A stretch of 7,320 nucleotides of DNA from Candidatus Omnitrophota bacterium (GTDB lineage Bacteria > Omnitrophota > Gorgyraeia > 2-01-FULL-45-10): NCBI GenBank assembly GCA_026387135.1, contig JAPLMH010000157.1, positions 1 to 7,320 on the forward strand. Direction: 5' to 3'. The notes under the pieces were generated by a model, which saw nothing but the letters and a program-made list of their open reading frames with translations, made no database searches and had not been told where the DNA came from. A program made the position numbers and the translations under genes. Below, piece by piece: positions 1-5,986 of this stretch (positions are counted from its first letter, which is position 1; each line of letters starts with the position of its first letter).

Positions 1-2
1 TC

Positions 3-1454
3 CTGGATAATAAAAAGATAGAAGAGTTCTACATAGAGAGGGCCGATACCGTAAACCTCGTAGGGAACGTCTACAAGGGCAAGGTCGAATCGGTATTGCC
101 GGGTATAGAGGCGGCCTTTGTAAATATAGGTCTCGAGAAGAACGGTTTCCTTTATGTTACGGATGTCGAGCAAGGCGCTTCGGATTTTGACCGTCTTTTG
201 GGTGAGGAAGGCGCAGATCACCAGGAGAAGAAAGAGGACCAAAGGAAGCAGTCTATAGCCACGATGCTGAAGAAGGGCGATGAAGTCCTGGTGCAGGTAG
301 TAAAAGAGCCGATCAGCACTAAAGGCGCCAGGCTTACGGCCCATATATCCATCCCGGGCAGATTTCTCGTCCTGATGCCGTTCGATAACCGCATAGGTCT
401 GTCAAAGAGGATAGAGGACCACAAGGAGCGCGACAGGATCCGGAAGATCATAGAGGAGCTGAAGCTCCCTAAAGATATAGGGTTCATAGTGAGGACGGCC
501 GCTATCGGAGCGAGCCAGAAAGATTTTTTCCGGGAGACCCGATACCTCATAAGATTGTGGCAGCATATAAAGTATAAGGCCAGGAAGGCAAAGCCGCCGC
601 AATTGATCCACCAGGAATACGACCTCATCTTAAGGACCGCGCGCGATAATTTCACCGAGGCTACCGTAAGGCTCGAGATCGATTCGAAGAACGATTATAA
701 GAGGATCTCGAAATTCTTAAGGATGACCTCACCGCAGTTTAGGAGCAGGCTGAGGCTTTACACCGATAGGATGCCGATATTCGAAAAATATGATGTGGAG
801 AGGCAGATAGATAAAGTATACAACAGGATCATCCAGCTTAAATCCGGTGGTTATCTGGTATTTGACGAGACCGAGAGCCTGGTCGCCATAGATGTGAATT
901 CCGGTAAGTCGGTCGGGCACAAGAACCTGGAAGAGACGGCCTATCGGACGAACTTAGAAGCCGCTGAAGAGGTCCCGCGCCAGCTCAGGTTGCGCGACAT
1001 AGGCGGGATCATAATCATAGACTTTATAGATATGGAGTTTGGCGGCCACAGAAAATCGATAGTCAAGGCTCTTGAGAAAGCGCTTGAGGACGATAAGGCC
1101 AAGACTAAGATACTGAATATATCAAGCATAGGCCTCGTGGAGATGACGCGCCAGCGAGTGAGGCGCAGCATCGAAGCCAAGAGCCACCAAAAATGCCCTT
1201 ATTGCGCCGGCCGGGGCACCATAAAATCGCCCTCCACAGTATCGACCAACCTCGCGCGCCAGCTTGCGCGCATACTAGCCGTGAAGAGAGCCCGGGAGGT
1301 ATTCGTAACGCTCCATCCCCAGGTCGCTTCGTATGTGGTTGCGCCCGAAAGGAATATGATAAAACAGCTTGAGAGGCGCTTCAGGAAGTACATCCGCGTG
1401 ATAGAAGACCCCAATCAGCACATGGAAGAGATCAAAATAGACGAAAAGAAATAA
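3..1454 (+). CDS. rng: Ribonuclease E/G family endoribonuclease (RNase G-like), 5'-truncated
   Basis: This is a single-strand-specific endoribonuclease for rRNA maturation and mRNA decay in the cytoplasm. The reading frame is open from base 3 with no plausible start, so the gene begins outside the window. By comparison with E. coli RNase G (489 residues), roughly the first 15-20 residues are missing; 483 are visible. The S1-type RNA-binding part comes first (GNVYKG, then PGIEAAFVNIG), interrupted by a charged insertion. The catalytic core holds IDVNSG (Asp codon at 891-893) and IDFIDM (first Asp at 1020-1022), which match the two Mg-binding aspartates D303 and D346 of RNase E. CPYCAGRG, with Cys codons at 1194 and 1203, matches the CxxC zinc-link that joins protomers. 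The protein ends shortly after, so it lacks the long disordered scaffold tail of RNase E; this fits RNase G. It lies directly upstream of rplU, a common bacterial order. Identification is secure. Confidence 0.95.
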   Translation: MDNKKIEEFYIERADTVNLVGNVYKGKVESVLPGIEAAFVNIGLEKNGFLYVTDVEQGASDFDRLLGEEGADHQEKKEDQRKQSIATMLKKGDEVLVQVVKEPISTKGARLTAHISIPGRFLVLMPFDNRIGLSKRIEDHKERDRIRKIIEELKLPKDIGFIVRTAAIGASQKDFFRETRYLIRLWQHIKYKARKAKPPQLIHQEYDLILRTARDNFTEATVRLEIDSKNDYKRISKFLRMTSPQFRSRLRLYTDRMPIFEKYDVERQIDKVYNRIIQLKSGGYLVFDETESLVAIDVNSGKSVGHKNLEETAYRTNLEAAEEVPRQLRLRDIGGIIIIDFIDMEFGGHRKSIVKALEKALEDDKAKTKILNISSIGLVEMTRQRVRRSIEAKSHQKCPYCAGRGTIKSPSTVSTNLARQLARILAVKRAREVFVTLHPQVASYVVAPERNMIKQLERRFRKYIRVIEDPNQHMEEIKIDEKK

Positions 1455-1465
1455 AAAGCTCTCGC

Positions 1466-1494
1466 TTGACGTAATGCGGGCGATATGCTATAGT
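1466..1494 (+). promoter_or_regulatory. Sigma70-type promoter for rplU-rpmA
   Basis: A TTGACG -35 box (1466-1471) and a TATAGT -10 box (1489-1494) are separated by exactly 17 bp. A TG one base before the -10 box (1486-1487) adds an extended -10 element. Transcription should begin near 1501, leaving a leader of only about 27 bases. That leaves little room for an L21 autoregulatory RNA structure. The site sits just after the rng stop codon, so the ribosomal protein genes need not depend on rng transcription. Called from sequence match only. Confidence 0.8.
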
Positions 1495-1514
1495 ATGTCG
1501 CTCAAAGTAACTAT

Positions 1515-1522
1515 AGGGAGGT
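1515..1522 (+). promoter_or_regulatory. Shine-Dalgarno site that fixes the rplU start
   Basis: AGGGAGGT lies 5 bases before ATG 1528. It marks that codon as the rplU start rather than the in-frame ATG at 1474, which sits upstream of the expected transcription start. Confidence 0.85.
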
Positions 1523-1527
1523 ATTGG

Positions 1528-1848
1528 ATGTACGCGGTAATCGAGACAGGTAGCAAGCAATATAAGGTGGCAAAAGACGACATAATCCTGATAGAAAGGC
1601 TTGAGGTCAAGGACAGCAAGGCCTTAAAGCTGGGTAATGTTCTTCTTATAAAGGAAGGCAACTCAACCCACGTTGGATCACCGTATCTTAAGGGCGCCAC
1701 AGTCACCTGCGAACTATTGGGTGAGATCCGCGGCGACAAGCTCGTAGCTTACAAGTATAAGAAGCGAAAGAGCTCAAAGAAGAAGATCGGCCACAGGCAG
1801 AATCTGTTGAAGCTGAAGGTAAAATCTATCGAATTGAAGGAAGGATAA
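1528..1848 (+). CDS. rplU: 50S ribosomal protein L21 (bL21)
   Basis: A structural protein of the large ribosomal subunit that binds 23S rRNA. The 106-residue product starts MYAVIETGSKQYKV, the typical L21 opening, and has the family's basic stretch YKYKKRKSSKKKIGHRQ at about residues 74-90. E. coli L21 has 103 residues, so the length is normal. The start is ATG 1528, because a good Shine-Dalgarno stands 5 bases upstream and the L21 homology begins there. An in-frame ATG at 1474 would add 18 residues that do not look like L21 and would lie before the predicted transcription start. rpmA follows after 5 bases, and the two should be co-transcribed from the promoter at 1466-1494. The rplU-rpmA-obgE order is conserved across many bacteria. 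Confidence 0.97.
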   Translation: MYAVIETGSKQYKVAKDDIILIERLEVKDSKALKLGNVLLIKEGNSTHVGSPYLKGATVTCELLGEIRGDKLVAYKYKKRKSSKKKIGHRQNLLKLKVKSIELKEG

Positions 1849-1853
1849 AGACA

Positions 1854-2081
1854 ATGGCACACGTAGTCAATGGCCGCGACGGCCAGCCAAAGATGCTCGG
1901 AGTGAAGAAGTACGAAGGCCAGACTATCAGGACCGGCGGCATAATCTTGAGACAGCGCGGCATGAGCTTCAAGGCGGGCGTGAACGTAGGCATAGGTAAA
2001 GACCACACATTATTCGCTCTGGCCGACGGTAAGGTCAAGTTCGATTCGAGACGGATCGTGAGCGTCATATCTAAAAGTTAA
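1854..2081 (+). CDS. rpmA: 50S ribosomal protein L27 (bL27) with a shortened N-terminal tail
   Basis: A large-subunit protein whose N-terminal tail normally reaches towards the peptidyl-transferase centre. The 75-residue product carries the family core: NGRD (residues 6-9), LGVKKYEGQ, ILRQRG, and GKDHTLFALADGKVKF near the C-terminus. The start is firm: ATG 1854 is preceded by AAGGAAGGA (1837-1845) overlapping the end of rplU, and no other start lies upstream in frame. The odd point is the N-terminus. Typical L27 begins MAHKKGGGSTRNGRD, whereas this one begins MAHVVNGRD, so eight residues (two Lys, three Gly, Ser, Thr, Arg) are replaced by two valines. The body is otherwise intact, and codon use matches the neighbours. 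Most likely a functional but unusual L27. Confidence 0.95.
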   Translation: MAHVVNGRDGQPKMLGVKKYEGQTIRTGGIILRQRGMSFKAGVNVGIGKDHTLFALADGKVKFDSRRIVSVISKS

Positions 2082-2082
2082 T

Positions 2083-2135
2083 AAATAGGGGACAGCGCCC
2101 TATTTTTTAATAAAATAGGGCGCTGTCCTCTATTT
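2083..2135 (+). terminator. Long palindrome after rpmA: possible bidirectional terminator or REP/MITE-like repeat
   Basis: The arms at 2083-2106 and 2112-2135 form a 24-bp stem with one G-T mismatch (2089/2129, a G-U pair in RNA) and a 5-base loop (2107-2111). The inner GC part is GGGACAGCGCCC and its complement. Outer A/T runs sit on both flanks, so the hairpin with its T-run could terminate transcription in either direction. It begins 1 base after the rpmA stop codon. The GGGGACAG core and near-perfect symmetry also resemble palindromes dispersed with IS200-like (REP-associated) transposases; that similarity is from memory. The hairpin itself is certain and its role is inferred. Confidence 0.75.
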
Positions 2136-2159
2136 TAGATCACAATCGGAAATTAGACA

Positions 2160-3146
2160 GTGTTCGTAGACCAGGCCAAAATCTATCTTAAGGCCGGCAG
2201 CGGCGGCAAGGGCTGTCATAGCATATTTTATGACAGATATCACAATAACGGCCAGCCTGACGGCGGCTCAGGCGGCAAGGGCGCCGATGTGATCTTTGCG
2301 GCCGATGACAATATACAGACTCTCCTCGATTTTCAATATCGACAGCACTTCGAAGCCGACTCCGGCACTCACGGAAGCTCCAATCATAAAAAAGGCAGAC
2401 AAGGCAAGGACCTGGTAATAAAGGTCCCGCCCGGCACGCTCATAAAGGATGCTCCAGGCGGCCTCGTATTAAGGGAGCTGATAAATAACGGCGATTCGGT
2501 CGTTATAGCCAGGGGCGGATATGGCGGCAAGGGAAATTCAAAGAACCATCCGGCCACCTCAGGCACGCCGGGTGAAGAGAAGAAGGTCGTATTAGAATTA
2601 AAGCTTATAGCCGATGTGGGAATAGTGGGCTATCCCAATGCCGGAAAGTCCACCCTCATATCGAAGGTATCCAGCGCCAGGCCAAAGATAGCGAACTATC
2701 CTTTTACTACGAAGGTGCCGGTCCTTGGCGTTGTGAAGATACATGGCGACGAACGCCTCGTCTTTGCTGAAGTGCCGGGCCTGATAGAGGGCGCGCATCT
2801 CGGCAGGGGGCTTGGCGACAGGTTCTTAAGGCATGTTGAAAGGACCAAGGCGCTGATACATATGATAGACGTATCCGGTTTTGAGGGCAGGGATCCATAC
2901 AAGGATTATGTAAATTTAAATAAGGAGCTGAAGCTATACAGTAAAGAGCTGATAAAGAAACCCCAGGTCATAGCCCTGAATAAATGCGACATAGAGGGCG
3001 CAAGAGAGAACGTAAAGAGATTTAAGAAGCGCGCTAAGGGTAAGAAGGTATACGTCCTGTCGGCGGCTACGGGAGAGGGCATAAAGGAACTATTGAACGC
3101 GGTCTACAAAAATGTAAAGAGCTTGAAAAAAAATGTCAAAAAATAA
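2160..3146 (+). CDS. obgE: Obg-family GTPase (ObgE/CgtA), short form
   Basis: A ribosome-associated GTPase needed for late assembly of the 50S subunit and linked to stress control. The product has 328 residues. The start is GTG 2160, because MFVDQAKIYLKAG is the typical Obg opening; the Shine-Dalgarno is weak (CGGA, about 10 bases upstream). Residues 1 to about 155 form the glycine-rich Obg domain, followed by the G domain. G1 is GYPNAGKS (157-164), G2 is in PFTT (181-184), G4 is NKCD (274-277) and G5 begins SAATGEG (301-307). The G3 motif reads EVPGLIEGA (204-212), where DxPG is usual, so Asp is replaced by Glu at residue 204. The protein stops after the G domain and lacks the OCT domain of the B. 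subtilis form, which is common in other phyla. It follows rplU-rpmA, as in many bacteria, and overlaps proB by 14 bases. Confidence 0.97.
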   Translation: MFVDQAKIYLKAGSGGKGCHSIFYDRYHNNGQPDGGSGGKGADVIFAADDNIQTLLDFQYRQHFEADSGTHGSSNHKKGRQGKDLVIKVPPGTLIKDAPGGLVLRELINNGDSVVIARGGYGGKGNSKNHPATSGTPGEEKKVVLELKLIADVGIVGYPNAGKSTLISKVSSARPKIANYPFTTKVPVLGVVKIHGDERLVFAEVPGLIEGAHLGRGLGDRFLRHVERTKALIHMIDVSGFEGRDPYKDYVNLNKELKLYSKELIKKPQVIALNKCDIEGARENVKRFKKRAKGKKVYVLSAATGEGIKELLNAVYKNVKSLKKNVKK

Positions 3147-3921
3147 GATAGTGGTGATAAAGATAGGGACGAAGGTCATAGCCTCGCATGATAAGTCACT
3201 GGACAAGGCTTTGCTTAAGAGCCTCGTGGACCAGATATCCGATATCCTCGATAAGGGCTTCAAGGTCATAGTGGTCACGTCCGGGGCCATAGGATCCGGA
3301 ATGAGCCTTCTGGGTATGAAAAAAAGGCCCACGAAACTTGAAGAGCTGCAGGCGGCGGCTTCCATAGGCCAGAGCCAGCTTATGCATCTTTACAGCGGTT
3401 ATTTTAAAGAGCGGGGGTTTCTCACGGGGCAGATACTGCTCACCCGGGAAGACTTTGATGACAGGGCCAGATACCTGAATATCAGAAGGACCGTCGAGAC
3501 CCTGCTTTCTCACAAGGCAGTGCCTGTGATAAATGAGAATGATACCGTTTCTACGGAGGAGATAAAGTTCGGGGACAATGACAGGCTGTCGTGCCTTGTC
3601 AGCGATCTATGCCGGGCCGATATGCTGATACTTCTCACCGATGTCGACGGCCTTCTCGACGAGGAATGCAATGTGGTAAATTTTGTGGACGATATGAGCG
3701 CCAGGGTCACGAAGCTGGCGCGTTCGAGCAAGTGCGAGCTCGGCACCGGCGGTATGGCGTCCAAGCTGGAGTCGGTAGGAAGGGCGATGGCGTCAGGGAT
3801 AGAGTGCGTAATAGCGAACGGTAAGAGAAAGAATATAATAACGGATATTATTGACGGTAAGCGCGTGGGCACACGCTTCAAGGGCTCCGCAACGAAGCGT
3901 TCGTCGGAAGGTCAAGGTTGA
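3133..3921 (+). CDS. proB: Glutamate 5-kinase, single-domain form
   Basis: Phosphorylates glutamate with ATP to gamma-glutamyl phosphate, the first step of proline synthesis in the cytoplasm. The product is 262 residues and consists almost only of the amino-acid-kinase fold. Visible motifs are VVIKIGTKV (residues 7-15), VTSGAIGSG (48-56), INENDTV (133-139), FGDND (146-150), LLTDVDGLL (167-175) and GTGGMASK (204-211). E. coli ProB has 367 residues including a C-terminal PUA domain; that domain is absent here. ATG 3133 lies inside the obgE 3' end, with the stop codons arranged so that the genes overlap by 14 bases. The upstream AAAGAG is weak and distant, so translation is probably coupled to obgE. 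proA starts 4 bases after its stop, which supports the assignment. Confidence 0.96.
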   Translation: MSKNKIVVIKIGTKVIASHDKSLDKALLKSLVDQISDILDKGFKVIVVTSGAIGSGMSLLGMKKRPTKLEELQAAASIGQSQLMHLYSGYFKERGFLTGQILLTREDFDDRARYLNIRRTVETLLSHKAVPVINENDTVSTEEIKFGDNDRLSCLVSDLCRADMLILLTDVDGLLDEECNVVNFVDDMSARVTKLARSSKCELGTGGMASKLESVGRAMASGIECVIANGKRKNIITDIIDGKRVGTRFKGSATKRSSEGQG

Positions 3922-3925
3922 TACT

Positions 3926-5173
3926 ATGACCGATATAAAAGAGTTATGTCAGAGAGCGAAGGCGGCATCGCGAAAGATGGCCGTTTTGGATCCAAAAATA
4001 AAGGCAAGGGCCCTTAAGTCTATGGCGAAGGCCCTGATCGATAACTCCGCTCATATAATAGGAGAGAACATTAAAGATGTCGATCGAGCCCGTAAGAATA
4101 ATATATCCAAGGTACTTATCGACAGGCTAACGCTCGACGAGAAACGCATAAAAGCTATGGCGGCTTCACTCATAGAGATCTCAAAGTTAAAAGATCCTAT
4201 AGGCGAGGTCCTGGAGATAAGGCGTAGACCGAATTCTCTATTAATAAAGAAGGTGCGTGTTCCCATAGGAGTGATCCTGTGCATATACGAGTCGCGCCCT
4301 AATGTCACAAGCGACTGCGTGGGGCTCTCTTTGAAGTCCGGCAATTGTGTCATACTCAGGGGCGGCAGCGATGCTATAAATTCCAATACGGCGATATTCG
4401 AGGCCCTGAACGGAGAGGCCTTGAAGAATGATATCCCTGAAGGCGCCATAACGATGATAAAAGATACCGATAGAAGCGTTGTGAACGATCTTCTGGCCCA
4501 GGAGGGCCTTATAGACCTGGTCATGCCCCGCGGCGGAGAATCCCTGATAAGAGAGGTTACCGATAATTCCAAGATCCCTGTGATAAAACATTATAAAGGT
4601 GTCTGCCATACCTATGTGGATGGATCAGCCGATCTTAATATGGCTATGCGCATATGTTACAATGCAAAGGTCCAGAGGCCCGGTGTATGCAATGCCATGG
4701 AGACGATGCTGGTAAATAAAAAGATAGCCCAAAAGTTCCTGCCCTCGATGATCAAGCAGCTCAAGGACGCGGGCGTAGAGATCCGCGGTTGCGGTGAAAC
4801 GATCAGGATAGTCCCCGGCATAAATAAGGCGAGTGAGGAAGACTGGTATGCGGAATATCTGGACCTCATATTGTCCGTCAGGGTGGTGAACGATCTTGAT
4901 GAGGCGATAGAGCACATCATGAAATACGGCTCATATCATTCAGACGCGATAATCACCAAAGATAAGAAGGCGGCAGAAAAGTTCCTGAATAACGTCGATT
5001 CGGCATGTGTCTATGTGAATGCCTCGACGAGATTTACCGACGGAGGCGAATTCGGTAAGGGCGCTGAGATAGGTATCTCAACCGACAAGATACATGCGAG
5101 GGGTCCCGTGGGAGTGGAGGAGCTGACCTCGTATAAATATGTCATATACGGCAAAGGACAGATCAGAAAGTAG
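3926..5173 (+). CDS. proA: Glutamate-5-semialdehyde dehydrogenase (gamma-glutamyl phosphate reductase)
   Basis: Reduces gamma-glutamyl phosphate to glutamate-5-semialdehyde with NADPH, the second step of proline synthesis, and probably acts together with ProB because the intermediate is unstable. The 415-residue product matches E. coli ProA (417) in length. Visible family motifs are VPIGVILCIYESRPNVT (residues 112-128), LRGGSDA (144-150), MPRGGESL (200-207), the catalytic-cysteine segment RPGVCNAMETMLV with Cys255, and GEFGKGAEIGIST (374-386). The start is ATG 3926, with AAGG at 3914-3917 as Shine-Dalgarno, 4 bases after the proB stop. A longer in-frame TTG start at 3851 would add 25 residues with no ProA character and deep overlap with proB. 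No third proline gene (proC) is in view. Confidence 0.97.
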   Translation: MTDIKELCQRAKAASRKMAVLDPKIKARALKSMAKALIDNSAHIIGENIKDVDRARKNNISKVLIDRLTLDEKRIKAMAASLIEISKLKDPIGEVLEIRRRPNSLLIKKVRVPIGVILCIYESRPNVTSDCVGLSLKSGNCVILRGGSDAINSNTAIFEALNGEALKNDIPEGAITMIKDTDRSVVNDLLAQEGLIDLVMPRGGESLIREVTDNSKIPVIKHYKGVCHTYVDGSADLNMAMRICYNAKVQRPGVCNAMETMLVNKKIAQKFLPSMIKQLKDAGVEIRGCGETIRIVPGINKASEEDWYAEYLDLILSVRVVNDLDEAIEHIMKYGSYHSDAIITKDKKAAEKFLNNVDSACVYVNASTRFTDGGEFGKGAEIGISTDKIHARGPVGVEELTSYKYVIYGKGQIRK

Positions 5174-5186
5174 GAGTTGATCACTT

Positions 5187-5771
5187 ATGCGGATAGGGAT
5201 ACTTGGCGGCACTTTTAATCCGATACATATAGGCCACCTTATATTGGCCGAAGAGGCGCATTACAAACTTAAGCTGGACAAGCTGGTATTCGTTCCCGCT
5301 TTTGTGCCGCCGCATAAGAGCTCGTTGGAAGTCATAAGCGCCAAGGACAGGCTGGAGATGATCCGGCTTGCCATAGAGGACAATCCGGCTTTCGAGGTAT
5401 CGACGTTTGAAGTAGATTCAAAGAAGAAGTCTTATTCCATAGATACGCTAAAAGAGTTTCGCGGCGTATACGGCGAGGATGCCCAGCTATGCTTCATAAC
5501 CGGCTCGGACTCGCTGAAAGATCTCTTCTCATGGAAGAACATAAACGACATATTCAAGATATCGAAGTTCATAGTGGCCAATAGGCCTGGATATCCTATA
5601 AAAGAGGTACCCAAGGAGGTCGATACCGTTGTTATTACTCCCATAGAGGTATCGTCCGAGGATATAAGGAAACGGCTTGCCGAGAACAGGTCTATAAGGT
5701 ATCTGGTGCCCGAAAAAGTCCGTAAATATATCATTGACCGCAAGCTATACTTGACCAAGAGCGGTTTATAG
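5187..5771 (+). CDS. nadD: Nicotinate-nucleotide adenylyltransferase
   Basis: Transfers AMP from ATP to nicotinate mononucleotide to form deamido-NAD, a late step of NAD synthesis. The 194-residue product has the nucleotidyltransferase signature GGTFNPIHIGHL at residues 7-18, with the HxGH pair His14 and His17. It also has PPHK (41-44) and, near the C-terminus, VSSEDIRKRL, which matches the ISSTxIR-type motif of the family. Length is normal for bacterial NadD. GGAG at 5173-5176 overlaps the proA stop codon and stands 10 bases before ATG 5187, pointing to co-transcription with proA. Obg, ProB, ProA, NadD and RsfS occur in this order in other bacteria. The last bases of the gene hold a promoter for the next gene. 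Confidence 0.97.
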   Translation: MRIGILGGTFNPIHIGHLILAEEAHYKLKLDKLVFVPAFVPPHKSSLEVISAKDRLEMIRLAIEDNPAFEVSTFEVDSKKKSYSIDTLKEFRGVYGEDAQLCFITGSDSLKDLFSWKNINDIFKISKFIVANRPGYPIKEVPKEVDTVVITPIEVSSEDIRKRLAENRSIRYLVPEKVRKYIIDRKLYLTKSGL

Positions 5772-5779
5772 TGTATAAT
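5751..5779 (+). promoter_or_regulatory. Near-consensus sigma70 promoter overlapping the 3' end of nadD
   Basis: TTGACC (5751-5756) and a perfect TATAAT (5774-5779) are separated by exactly 17 bp. The -35 box lies inside nadD codons and the -10 box starts 3 bases after the nadD stop. Transcription should begin near 5786, giving a leader of about 27 bases before the small gene at 5813. The same design, with similar leader length, is seen at the rplU promoter. It may also feed rsfS and argS, since no terminator is visible in between. Confidence 0.82.
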
Positions 5780-5794
5780 TTGAAAAGTTTAATG

Positions 5795-5806
5795 AAAGGG
5801 AGGTGA
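5795..5806 (+). promoter_or_regulatory. Very strong Shine-Dalgarno of the 47-residue gene
   Basis: AAAGGGAGGTGA is almost the full complement of the usual 16S rRNA 3' end, ending 6 bases before ATG 5813. Together with the promoter just upstream it points to high expression of the small protein. Confidence 0.85.
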
Positions 5807-5812
5807 TTTGAA

Positions 5813-5956
5813 ATGGCAGAAGTAGGATATTGCGTAAAGTGCAAAGCGAAGAAAGAGATGAAGGATACGCAGAACGTTACCATGAAGAATGGGCGTAAAG
5901 CGATGAAGGGTAAGTGCTCAACCTGCGGCACAGGCATGTATAAGATAATGAGTTAG
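5813..5956 (+). CDS. Small two-CxxC zinc-ribbon-like protein, DUF5679-like
   Basis: A 47-residue protein, MAEVGYCVKC at the N-terminus, with two CxxC pairs: Cys7/Cys10 and Cys35/Cys38. The 24-residue basic segment between them includes VTMKNGRKAMKG (22-33). The spacing suggests one four-cysteine zinc ribbon. The pattern YCVKCKAKKEM, then VTMKNGR, then CSTCGTGMYKI agrees with my memory of the DUF5679 family, whose function is not known to me. It has its own near-consensus promoter and a near-perfect Shine-Dalgarno, which argues strongly that it is a real and well-expressed gene despite its length. It has no signal peptide or membrane segment, so it is probably cytoplasmic. Its position before rsfS, and its basic character, are compatible with a nucleic-acid or ribosome role, but that is only a guess. 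Confidence 0.88.
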   Translation: MAEVGYCVKCKAKKEMKDTQNVTMKNGRKAMKGKCSTCGTGMYKIMS

Positions 5957-5973
5957 TATCTGCTTTTCTAGAA

Positions 5974-5979
5974 AGAGGT
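5974..5979 (+). promoter_or_regulatory. Shine-Dalgarno of rsfS, pointing to an ATA start
   Basis: AGAGGT lies 7 bases before ATA 5987, a normal distance for initiation there. It would be 28 bases from the only conventional in-frame start, TTG 6008, which is too far. Confidence 0.6.
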
Positions 5980-5986
5980 AAAGTTT

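Noticed and set aside
218..655. Reverse-strand open frames inside rng, and similar ones across the window
   Set aside because: They lie opposite well-recognised genes, have no ribosome sites or recognisable domains, and look like shadows of the forward codon pattern.
1474..1527. Upstream in-frame ATG that would extend L21 by 18 residues
   Set aside because: It overlaps the -10 box and lies before the predicted transcription start, has no Shine-Dalgarno, and the added residues do not look like L21.
3123..3149. Possible promoter TTGAAA / TAAGAT at the obgE-proB junction
   Set aside because: The spacing is only 15 bp and the -10 match is poor in an A-rich stretch; chance is more likely.
3591..3824. 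Forward open frame inside proB in another frame
   Set aside because: Arg-rich low-complexity translation, fully inside proB, with no domain or ribosome site.
3851..3925. Upstream in-frame TTG that would extend ProA by 25 residues
   Set aside because: No Shine-Dalgarno, deep overlap with proB, and no ProA-like residues; ATG 3926 has a suitable site and gives a normal length.
5161..5182. Inverted GATCA / TGATC around the nadD Shine-Dalgarno
   Set aside because: Only 5 bp of stem with a 12-base loop; too weak to support a regulatory call.
5965..5974. 10-base palindrome TTTCTAGAAA just before rsfS
   Set aside because: Perfect but short and A/T-rich, with no room for a hairpin loop; could be an operator half by chance, but nothing supports it.
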